Shown: positions 1-7,055 of the stretch, one piece after another
How the letters are laid out: each line of letters begins with the position of its first letter
Position numbering within the stretch: the stretch's first letter is position 1
Source of the DNA: DATJHM01 sp035493895
GTDB taxonomy: Bacteria > Chloroflexota > Ktedonobacteria > Ktedonobacterales > Ktedonobacteraceae
Assembly: GCA_035493895.1 (NCBI GenBank)
Contig: DATJHM010000163.1
Location: 1 to 27,844, forward strand
Reading direction: 5' to 3'
DNA: 27,844 bases
Position numbers and translations under genes: made by a program
The notes under the pieces: model-generated
The model's input: the letters and a program-made list of their open reading frames with translations, nothing else
The model's database searches: none
What the model was told of the DNA's origin: nothing

Positions 1-362
1 TGGTATTCTGCATAAGGAGGAAACACTGAAACCGCTTTTGCAAATGCTTGCTCACGTTCATTGCCAGAGAGCAATCTCGCGGTAGTCGCAAACGTTTCGC
101 TCTCGACCTCAACCGTGATCTCGGGATACGCCAGCAGGTTGTTGTACCACGACGGATTTTTAGGGGCCCCACCTTTGGAAGCGACCGCGAGATAGGTATC
201 ACCATAAGGAACAGCGATTAATGGAATAATGCGTGTTTGCCCCGATCTGGCTCCTTTGGTGTTGAGAAGAATTAAAGGAAACCCACCTTGCACCTGACCC
301 CCGTTTGCACGGAACTCCTCGATAATTTGAAGGTTTCTTTCAATCATATCAGAATCGCTCAT
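1..362 (-). CDS. F420-type nitroreductase family protein (DUF385), C-terminus beyond window
   Basis: The visible 120 residues start at an ATG (362) preceded by a good AGGAG ribosome site. The motifs GARSGQTR (about residues 35-42) and SKGGAPKNPSWYNNLLAYPE (about 65-84) are the signature of the deazaflavin (F420)-dependent nitroreductase / F420H2-dependent quinone reductase family (PF04075). Members are small split-barrel proteins that bind F420 and reduce quinones, nitro compounds or other electrophiles in the cytoplasm; the substrate here cannot be told. The gene diverges from the RocB-like peptidase across a 129-bp gap. The C-terminus lies outside the window, so completeness cannot be judged. 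The family call is firm, the biochemical role is inferred. Confidence 0.85.
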   Translation of the reverse strand, partial: MSDSDMIERNLQIIEEFRANGGQVQGGFPLILLNTKGARSGQTRIIPLIAVPYGDTYLAVASKGGAPKNPSWYNNLLAYPEITVEVESETFATTARLLSGNEREQAFAKAVSVFPPYAEY

Positions 363-456
363 TGTTTGCTTTTCTCCTACAAAGATATTTGACGTTTGAG
401 AGAAACGCCTTTCTCAAAGAGAACCAATAGATCAAGTGGCTTTATTCCTTGTACGC

Positions 457-485
457 TTGTTTCCTGAAAAAGACTATGTTATGAT
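457..485 (+). promoter_or_regulatory. Candidate sigma-70 promoter giving a leaderless mRNA
   Basis: TTGTTT (457-462), a 17-bp spacer and TATGAT (480-485). The expected start site falls at about 491-492, which is the A of the next gene's ATG. No Shine-Dalgarno sequence stands before that ATG. Confidence 0.5.
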
Positions 486-491
486 CGTGCC

Positions 492-2147
492 ATGCAGAAT
501 AAGTGGTATGATTGTGTGAAACATTACACCGAGCAACTGGTCGCGTTGCGCAGCGTCAGTCCTGGGACGGGGGAAATTCGCGTCGCACAGGAAATATTAC
601 GTCTGTTGTACGCCGATGGTCTGGAGGAGAGCTATACCGAAAGTGGGCTCGATCCAGTGGTGGGTGATCCCCATGAGCGTCAGAATGTTTACGCATTTTT
701 ACGCGGGCGTAGCGCTTCCACAGTGATATTGCTTGGACATTTCGATACCGTTGATACTCAGGATTATGGTAAGTTAGAACCCTGGTCGCTCGATCCAGAG
801 GCCCTGGCTGGCAGGCTCGATGAACTTTTGCCTGCATCTGAACATGGTGCTGATCTGCGCGATTGGATGTTTGGGCGCGGCGTGGCGGATATGAAAAGCG
901 GGATTGCCGTGAATATTGCCCTGCTACGGCATTTTGCCATAGAGGCGCGTGATGCTCCTCTGCCACTCTCGATTTTGCTGGTTGCGACGCCGGATGAGGA
1001 GAACGAATCGGCTGGTGTTTTGCAAGCTGTACATTTTCTGTTACGCCTGCGCGAGCGGTATCATCTTGATTATCTCGGCGCATTGAATACTGATTACGTG
1101 ACCGCGCTCTATCCGGGGGATACGCATCGCTACATCTATGCGGGCTCGATTGGGAAATTATTGCCGAGCTTTCTTTGCATTGGGCACGAAGGCCATGCAG
1201 GTTTGCCGTTCAACGGCCTCGATGCGAACTTGCTTGCCGCCGAGCTGATCCGTGATCTGAGCATGAATGATGATTTATGCGATATCGTTCCCGGACAGAT
1301 GGCGGCTCCTCCCGTCACATTACATTCAACCGATCTCAAGACCCATTATGACGTACAATTGCCGCTTGCCGCTTATTTCTATGTCAATATGTTGACGCTT
1401 ACCACCCGGCCTGCCGAACTGCTGGAACGTCTACGCAAACGGGCCGAGAAGGTTATGGAGCAATTGTTGCGCCGCGTCGATGCGACCGAGCAGCGCTGGC
1501 GACAGGCACGAGGCGAGCAGGGATGGCAGGCGCGTTTCAGGTCACGCTCTGGAAGCGTTCTCACGTATGAGGAGCTTTATGCTGAGACGGCGCAATTGAG
1601 CGGGCAAGCGCAGGTCGATACTGAGCTTATGCAGGAGGCGGGCAACTGGTCTGCAACGCTCGATAGTCGTGAGCGTTGTGTTTGCATTGCTCAGCGCCTC
1701 TGGAAATTGAGTGGACGGCAGGGGCCAGCCGTCGTCATTTTTTATGCGCCCCCCTACTATCCGGCCGTTGCGCCTGCGGCTGGTCCATTGCAGGCCGCCG
1801 TTGATGCTGTGGTGAGCGCGCACCCTGAAGTAGCGCTTGAGCAGCAACCGTACTTCCCGTACCTCTCCGATATGAGCTATCTGCGCCTGGATGCTGGTGT
1901 AGATCTCGCAGCCCTTCAGGCGAACATGCCCATCTGGCAACGTGATGGTAGCGACAGATTGCCGGGGGGCTATAGTTTGCCGCTCGTTGAGATGCAACGT
2001 CTCGGCATCCCGGTCATTAACTGGGGACCGTTCGGACGTGGTGCCCATCAGCGCGACGAAGCAGTGCTCATGTCGTACACCTTCGGCGTGTTGCCACAAC
2101 TGCTCTACGAGACGATTCTCGCGCTCGCCTCTTCGCGCACGTTATAG
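492..2147 (+). CDS. RocB-like M20 family metallopeptidase
   Basis: A 551-residue protein of the M20/M25/M40 zinc hydrolase superfamily, close in length and layout to RocB proteins (about 540 aa) of arginine-utilisation clusters. Visible motifs are LLGHFDTVD (H83, D85), the bridging aspartate in RGVADMKSG (D133), the catalytic and metal-binding glutamates in TPDEENES (E169/E170), and GHEGHAG (H232/H235) in the dimerisation/lid region. It has no signal peptide, so it should act in the cytoplasm as an amidohydrolase or peptidase. RocB's own reaction is not well defined, and no other arginine-catabolic gene lies nearby, so a role in arginine use is only an analogy. There is no ribosome site: a promoter -10 box ends 6 bp before the ATG, suggesting leaderless translation. 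Confidence 0.75.
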   Translation: MQNKWYDCVKHYTEQLVALRSVSPGTGEIRVAQEILRLLYADGLEESYTESGLDPVVGDPHERQNVYAFLRGRSASTVILLGHFDTVDTQDYGKLEPWSLDPEALAGRLDELLPASEHGADLRDWMFGRGVADMKSGIAVNIALLRHFAIEARDAPLPLSILLVATPDEENESAGVLQAVHFLLRLRERYHLDYLGALNTDYVTALYPGDTHRYIYAGSIGKLLPSFLCIGHEGHAGLPFNGLDANLLAAELIRDLSMNDDLCDIVPGQMAAPPVTLHSTDLKTHYDVQLPLAAYFYVNMLTLTTRPAELLERLRKRAEKVMEQLLRRVDATEQRWRQARGEQGWQARFRSRSGSVLTYEELYAETAQLSGQAQVDTELMQEAGNWSATLDSRERCVCIAQRLWKLSGRQGPAVVIFYAPPYYPAVAPAAGPLQAAVDAVVSAHPEVALEQQPYFPYLSDMSYLRLDAGVDLAALQANMPIWQRDGSDRLPGGYSLPLVEMQRLGIPVINWGPFGRGAHQRDEAVLMSYTFGVLPQLLYETILALASSRTL

Positions 2148-2474
2148 GGAACCATGCCTATTTTAGCTGTAGATGTCAGGTCAGGGAGTAATGAAGGGCG
2201 AGATGGCCGATGGGGGACGTGGGCAGGCATAAAGCGCAGCCCCTACCTGTTGTGTTTATTTGGGCGTGTTTTCATGGTAACGGTTTGTTTTCCAGGGTCT
2301 CACACAAAGCGATCAGTACCGGAAGCTTCACGAGGACGAATAATCTCCGCTGCATCGGCACAAGGGACGAACACGAGGATATACCAGGCATCTTTTGATC
2401 TGGTTATGTCAATGATGTGATACACTCTCACTGGAAGCATACGTATACACTTTTGAGAGAATGGAAATAGTCCG
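2148..2474. other. Intergenic region, 327 bp
   Basis: No convincing gene. Short open frames here have no ribosome site or recognisable motif. It holds a weak candidate promoter for the haemoglobin gene near its right end. A G/C-rich patch (about 2225-2255) looks like a degenerate dyad but is too imperfect to call. Confidence 0.4.
2395..2423 (+). promoter_or_regulatory. Weak candidate promoter of the truncated haemoglobin gene
   Basis: TTGATC (2395-2400), a 17-bp spacer and TGATAC (2418-2423), about 50 bp before the start codon. The -10 box is poor, so this is tentative. Confidence 0.25.
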
Positions 2475-2888
2475 ATGGAACCGAAAAGAGATATCGAAAA
2501 TCGTGAAGATATTGAGCTGCTGATCAGCACATTTTATCACCAGGCGACGCAGGATGAGCTTATCGGCTTTTTCTTTACGGACGTTGCCGCGATCAAGCTG
2601 GAAGAGCATTTGCCGACCATGTATAACTTCTGGGAGAATATCCTTTTCCAGACGGGCAACTATCATGGCGGCATGATGTATAAGCATATTTTGTTGCATG
2701 AGAAGGAGCCACTACGCCCGCAACATTTCGAGCGCTGGTTCGCCCTGTTCGAGCAGACCGTCGATACCAATTTTGCTGGACCGAACGCAGAAGAGGCGAA
2801 GAGGCGGGCGAGAACAGTGATTCAAACGATGCCTTTGAAGCTGCGTGGGGGGTCTCTTCCGCTGACGTGGCCCCGGCAAGTGATGTAA
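2475..2888 (+). CDS. Group III truncated haemoglobin
   Basis: A 137-residue haem protein of the truncated (2-on-2) globin family, group III (Ctb/TrHb3 type), normally a cytoplasmic haemoprotein that handles O2, NO or peroxide. The start ATG has a GGAA site 8 bp upstream. Visible landmarks are the B-helix aromatic pair in STFYHQ (F20/Y21, Y21 a likely B10 tyrosine), HLPTMYNFWENIL (H45 a possible distal E7 residue, W53), and the F-helix proximal histidine in RPQHFERWFALF (H84), with W88 after it. The C-terminal tail after residue 120 is longer and more polar than usual. It stands alone between unrelated genes. Family identity is strong; the ligand and physiological job are inferred. Confidence 0.9.
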   Translation: MEPKRDIENREDIELLISTFYHQATQDELIGFFFTDVAAIKLEEHLPTMYNFWENILFQTGNYHGGMMYKHILLHEKEPLRPQHFERWFALFEQTVDTNFAGPNAEEAKRRARTVIQTMPLKLRGGSLPLTWPRQVM

Positions 2889-3114
2889 GCAGGCAAAAAT
2901 CTCTGCAAAAGGATTTGCTATGTATTATCTCTAGATAAACCTTTGAAAAAACATAGGCGTTACTAGAGAGGGAAGCTGGAAGTAGAAGGTTGTCTGCTTA
3001 GATAGAGATTCGTGAGAGAAAGGTAGTTTGGGTTTTTGTGACAGGTTGGGGTTATCTTTTCCGAAGGCATATGTCGTGTTGAAAGAGGTGCTTACGAGAA
3101 AAAGAGAGGAAAAT

Positions 3115-3507
3115 ATGCTCAAACGCTGTTTCATTTCGATCCTCGTGGCAGCAGGTCTGGTGCTGCTCGTAGGAATTGTCAGTGTTCCCTCGAGTTATGC
3201 AGCGGCTGGCAGTCTTAAAGCTGGTCCATATGGTCCATATACGTGTCGTTCCGGTTATGTGTGGCGGGAGGCGTATAATGGTGATCATGTCTGTGTTACG
3301 CCACAACGGCGTGCTCAGGTGGCATATGATAATAGGATGGCTCGCCATCGGATTAATCGGGGTGGTGGTATATATGGTCGTAATACGTGTCGCTCTGGCT
3401 ATGTATGGCGGGTAGCGAGAGCCAGTGATCTTGTTTGTGTGACACCGAATGAGCGCAGTCTGGTCGCCGAGGAAAATCGTCTGGCGCCCTTCAGGTATGC
3501 GCCCTAA
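3115..3507 (+). CDS. Small secreted protein with two TCRSGYVWR repeats
   Basis: A 130-residue protein. The start at 3115 is chosen because AGAGAGGAAA lies just upstream and a classical signal peptide follows: basic MLKR, a hydrophobic stretch 7-25, and a likely cleavage near SSYAAAG (about residue 30). The mature part is two tandem repeats of about 37 residues (43-79 and 91-127). Each has TCRSGYVWR, then 6 or 7 residues to VCVTP, an arginine, and NR. Each repeat holds exactly two cysteines 16 residues apart (C44/C60, C92/C108), which suggests one disulphide per repeat outside the cell. I know similar motifs from uncharacterised proteins of actinobacteria and Ktedonobacteria but no function. 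The frame could extend upstream to 3028 but would lose the signal peptide. Confidence 0.75.
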   Translation: MLKRCFISILVAAGLVLLVGIVSVPSSYAAAGSLKAGPYGPYTCRSGYVWREAYNGDHVCVTPQRRAQVAYDNRMARHRINRGGGIYGRNTCRSGYVWRVARASDLVCVTPNERSLVAEENRLAPFRYAP

Positions 3508-3536
3508 TGTGAATAGTCTCTCGTATGTGTTGTACA

Positions 3537-3565
3537 GGGAGTAATACAGAGAAAATATTACTCCC
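3537..3565. terminator. Hairpin between convergent genes
   Basis: GGGAGTAATA (3537-3546), a 9-nt loop, then TATTACTCCC (3556-3565): a perfect 10-bp stem between the ends of two convergent genes. It lacks a strong T-run on either side, so it is a probable but imperfect bidirectional terminator. Confidence 0.6.
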
Positions 3566-3592
3566 TTGAAGAAGCATGAACGTTCAGAGAGC

Positions 3593-4594
3593 CTACCTGT
3601 GTATCCTGAGGACAGACAACAGAGAATCCAATTGAGTGCCCGTTGACTGATTGTAATTAAAATAGCCTGACCTGATACTTTCAGAGCTCTGCATAATAGC
3701 TTGCTGGAGTTTCTGAAGTTCGGCCTCCGTCTCTCGGGTGCGTTGGAGTCGAGATTGTTGCGAATTAAACGTATTAATCAGAGGCCAGAGTAACGTAGGA
3801 TACGCATCAAGCGGAATTTTTGCGCTCTGGCGAGTATTTGTCGCCTGAGCGTAGATAGCAACGATCTGCTCAATATTCCGCTGTAACGTCATTTTCTCCA
3901 TCTCCACGCGTTGGCTTTGTTCCACCTTGTGATGCTCAAGCTGGGCAGCCATTTCTGTGCGATTAGCATGTTGAATGGTTTTGGCCTGGTTTCCCGCGTA
4001 CCAGCTTACCACCACGGCAACCATAATCTGAATAGAGACAGGCATAATCAAGATAGCCGCGAACTGGACCTGTAAATCATGATTGAGAGCAGCAGTATGT
4101 GGCTGCAAAATGAGATCCAGGATAATAAAAACAGCATTGCTCGCGCCAACAATCACCATGCCACGGGGAGAGACCAGCGTTAAAGCCATGATATCGCTCA
4201 GGATAAAGAGTTCATAGAGCTGAAGATTGGACGTATCAAATGGCCACGAGGTCAGGCAGACGAAGATAAGGGAGAGTTCAAACGAAAAGGTAACCAGTGC
4301 ACCGGCCAGAATAGGATGTCGGAACTTATTCAGCACGAGAGCAATCAGGCAGATGGGCATCATGCCGTACTCAGGAATAAGGACATAGTGATCTGGGAAA
4401 ACCAGGCAGCCAGGGAGAAAGAGAATAAAGAGAATAAAAATGGTCAGGATCGCGATACTCGAAGAGCGCATCTTGCGTCCCAGTTCGCGTTCTCTGAAAG
4501 AAGCAGGGGCTGATGGCAACTCTGGCTGAGCAGCCAGGCGATACCAGAAATCGAGCATGCTCTGTCGTCGGCGTGTAGAGTCATGGGTATGCAT
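3593..4594 (-). CDS. Six-helix membrane protein with cytoplasmic coiled coil, no kinase domain
   Basis: A 333-residue protein of unknown function. I prefer the ATG at 4594, which has AGGAG 9 bp upstream; an in-frame ATG at 4612 has a weaker site. After a basic N-terminus there are about six hydrophobic helices (roughly 45-66, 71-89, 94-114, 126-143, 145-164, 177-199), then a charged heptad-like stretch (about 200-245) and a helical tail. It resembles the sensor half of a membrane histidine kinase, but no H-box, HATPase, GGDEF or methyl-accepting domain follows. It is 53 bp downstream of the PATAN-like gene on the same strand and is probably co-transcribed with it, so the two may form a signalling pair. 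Function is not known. Confidence 0.7.
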   Translation of the reverse strand: MHTHDSTRRRQSMLDFWYRLAAQPELPSAPASFRERELGRKMRSSSIAILTIFILFILFLPGCLVFPDHYVLIPEYGMMPICLIALVLNKFRHPILAGALVTFSFELSLIFVCLTSWPFDTSNLQLYELFILSDIMALTLVSPRGMVIVGASNAVFIILDLILQPHTAALNHDLQVQFAAILIMPVSIQIMVAVVVSWYAGNQAKTIQHANRTEMAAQLEHHKVEQSQRVEMEKMTLQRNIEQIVAIYAQATNTRQSAKIPLDAYPTLLWPLINTFNSQQSRLQRTRETEAELQKLQQAIMQSSESIRSGYFNYNQSTGTQLDSLLSVLRIHR

Positions 4595-4647
4595 ATTTGT
4601 TGTCTCCTGCATAATATCTCTCTAATTGAGAGCAAAGAGTATTTTGC

Positions 4648-5238
4648 TTATTTTCTAATTGTTCCTTGTATCTCGACCTGTTTCATGGCGATGAGAAAAA
4701 TAAAGGCTTTTTCAATCATCTCCGGTGGAAACCTGAACATAAGCAGCTTTATATCGTGAATGGTGTTATGTCCATTTACAAGTGAAAAGATTTGCTGTAA
4801 GAACCTGATATCATTTGGGTTCCAGGTGGACAGCCAGGAGAGCTGCAACGCGGGCGTCAGACGGATGGGGACAGCATTATCTCTCACCGTAGACGTGTCC
4901 ACAGGCAACATGACAGACGGTTGGACAGGAACGGGCATCGTGGGAGGAACAGAGAGAGCTTTCTCATGCTGATAAAATTTCCAGTCGAACGGTCCTCCTT
5001 TATTGTCAGTTTGAATGAGATATTCCTTGTCAGCGGGACGCCTCTGATTGTGCTCATCGAGGAGAGTGCAGGATACAACCTGGCCATTCTCAATCTGAAT
5101 GATGCAGCGATAGTGCTTTGTGCTCAAAAACTGTGCAATTGAAATATTGCCTCGTAATTCGCCTGTTTCTTGATGTTGTTTCAACAGATCCAGGGCAATA
5201 GCAAGACCCAGACTAGCATCAATACTGTTTTGTTCCAC
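4648..5238 (-). CDS. PATAN/DUF4388-like cytoplasmic protein
   Basis: About 196 residues from a GTG at 5238, chosen because GGAGG lies 5 bp upstream. The frame stays open to a TTG at 5355 with no ribosome site. The N-terminal half (LGLAIALDLLK, TGELRG, then IIQIENGQVVSCTL) resembles the PATAN/DUF4388 fold, seen in regulatory proteins of gliding and two-component systems. A proline-rich linker follows, then a helical C-terminus (FLQQIFSLVNG, IEKAFIFLIAMKQVEI) like a small winged-helix or DUF4388 companion domain. It is first in a two-gene unit with the membrane protein at 3593-4594. The homology is by eye and weak; treat it as a hypothetical signalling adaptor. Confidence 0.6.
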   Translation of the reverse strand: MEQNSIDASLGLAIALDLLKQHQETGELRGNISIAQFLSTKHYRCIIQIENGQVVSCTLLDEHNQRRPADKEYLIQTDNKGGPFDWKFYQHEKALSVPPTMPVPVQPSVMLPVDTSTVRDNAVPIRLTPALQLSWLSTWNPNDIRFLQQIFSLVNGHNTIHDIKLLMFRFPPEMIEKAFIFLIAMKQVEIQGTIRK

Positions 5239-5470
5239 ATGATCCTCCAGTGCGTTGAGATATATTTTTGCAAGGATGCAAGGAAAGGAATGGGGAGAGC
5301 TTGATAGATGCTCGCCCCCATCCTCTATAGCCTCTGTGCAAGCAGATTTTTGCAAAAAGATGTGTATCTAAAAGCAGGAAAAAATATGTGCCTTGTTCGT
5401 TCCCACTGATGCCTCTATCTGTATCGACCGCGATGTGCACTCTTTAGAGAGTGAGAGAGAAAATATGTGT

Positions 5471-6856
5471 TTAGCCGGGTGCGGTTTCAACAGACTGGTG
5501 TGCGAACAATGCTGGTAGTAGAATACGCGGATGGAAGAGTGCAGATGGCGGTTTCTGCATATGTAGCACCTCGTAAAAGGTTTGTGCGACAAAAGGATGA
5601 GTGGCAGTCAAATAGCCGACTCGCTGTACATAGTTTTGCAGCATCGTAAGGTCGAAAGAGCGTTTGCCCTCCACCTCTGGATGGCGGAAATCCTCAGTCT
5701 TTGTGAGAAGCCAGGGAACATCGACCACTTTACCCAGAGCTTTCTGGAAGCGAGAAGGGAAGCCAGCCATAGTCCCGCGGCGTGATTGTTGTTCCAGGCA
5801 GTTGAGTAGCGTTTGAGCGCCTAATGCAGCAATTGTCATCCCCTGAGCGTTGATGGGATTAAAGCCACAGACAGCGTCACCCAGCACCACCAGGCCATTC
5901 GGGAGGGTTGAGTGTTCGTAATGGCGTCTCTTGTTTACAGGGTATTTAAAGAGCGTAATAGGGCCTAACGGCTCGGAAACTTTGAGTATTTCATAGATAT
6001 CGGGTTGGGACAGACCACGCGCGAATTCCAGAAAACCAGCCTCATCGGCAGGTGGATGATCTGGCAAATAGCCAGAAAGCGTCACAGAAAATGCATTGCC
6101 CTCGATGGGGATAAGATAACCGTAGCGTGTTCTGTCCACGGGCCAGGGATAAAGGCCAAAAACCTTTGGGTGAAAGTTGGCTGGACGACGATAGATGCGG
6201 GAGGCATAGCCTACGCCGATCTTGATCTGAGTTTCGTCAATGGGAGGGTAGCCAAGTTCGGTGAGCCAGCGTGGCGTCTGAGAACCACGACCACTGGCAT
6301 CAACGATAAGATTGGTTTCCAGATATCCCTCACCATTGGCGCGATTGCGTATACGCACGCGGGCACCGATGATCCCGGCGTGATTTTTTGTATCATCGAC
6401 AATACCAAGGACCTCAGCAGTATCGATGATGCGGACATTTGGTCTTGCAGCGACGCAACGGCGTACATGGTATTCGAGTAATGGTCGAGTTTGTCCATAG
6501 ATGCGCATTGAGCCATTGAAGCGAAGTTTCCACACTCCGAAGTGGAACCAGTAGAAATCGTTGATAGCATCAATTGGTTGAGCCCCATCAGCTTCAAGAG
6601 AAGGATAGAGATCGGGGAAGAGATTATTAATGATCTCCACCCCTTTATGCAAGAGAATGTGCGTATGTTGACCCTGAGGTACGCTTTTGCGTATGCGGGC
6701 ATCATCAGACAACGGATCACGTTCGATGACAGTGACCTGCTCAAAATAGTCTGAAAGCACCCGTGCGGCTAAAAGCCCGGCCATGCTAGCGCCGATCACC
6801 AGAGCATGTTGTCGACCAGATTGTTGTTGTTGTGTCATGGCGTTTGCCAAGTCCAT
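5471..6856 (-). CDS. FAD-dependent monooxygenase / halogenase-like oxidoreductase
   Basis: A 461-residue flavoprotein starting at an ATG with GAGAGGAG 4 bp upstream. The Rossmann dinucleotide-binding motif is IGASMAGLLAA (21-31), with the ribose-binding E45 at the end of VTVIERD. The second FAD motif is GDAVCGFNPINAQGMT (326-341). Together these place it in the PHBH/geranylgeranyl-reductase/flavin-halogenase superfamily. The GASMAG form and the QGQHTHILLHKG segment (about 60-71) are common in FAD-dependent oxidoreductases of secondary metabolism. The halogenase lysine/WxWxIP signature is not visible, so hydroxylation or reduction is likelier than halogenation. It lies 200 bp downstream of the large LuxR regulator on the same strand, which may control it. 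The substrate is unknown. Confidence 0.8.
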   Translation of the reverse strand: MDLANAMTQQQQSGRQHALVIGASMAGLLAARVLSDYFEQVTVIERDPLSDDARIRKSVPQGQHTHILLHKGVEIINNLFPDLYPSLEADGAQPIDAINDFYWFHFGVWKLRFNGSMRIYGQTRPLLEYHVRRCVAARPNVRIIDTAEVLGIVDDTKNHAGIIGARVRIRNRANGEGYLETNLIVDASGRGSQTPRWLTELGYPPIDETQIKIGVGYASRIYRRPANFHPKVFGLYPWPVDRTRYGYLIPIEGNAFSVTLSGYLPDHPPADEAGFLEFARGLSQPDIYEILKVSEPLGPITLFKYPVNKRRHYEHSTLPNGLVVLGDAVCGFNPINAQGMTIAALGAQTLLNCLEQQSRRGTMAGFPSRFQKALGKVVDVPWLLTKTEDFRHPEVEGKRSFDLTMLQNYVQRVGYLTATHPFVAQTFYEVLHMQKPPSALFHPRILLPALFAHQSVETAPG

Positions 6857-7055
6857 AGATCTCCTCTCTCAAGGAAAAAGAATAGGATAGCGAAATAGAG
6901 AGTGTTATCTGGAGTAGGGGAAGGAAGCCAGAGAAATATAGATACCATGAATACAGGTGACACTCTGAGAGGAGTATAGCGATAGGCAAGGATGGGGTAC
7001 TACCTACTAAAGTTGTAGATCTGGAAAGCGAAAGGGGATGAGGAAGTACAGCGTA

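Noticed and set aside
2225..2255. G/C-rich imperfect dyad resembling a dispersed Chloroflexota repeat
   Set aside because: The arms are too poorly matched and there is no second copy in the window.
2154..2420. 88-codon open frame after the RocB-like gene
   Set aside because: No ribosome site, no domain or composition typical of a protein; overlapping frames are equally open.
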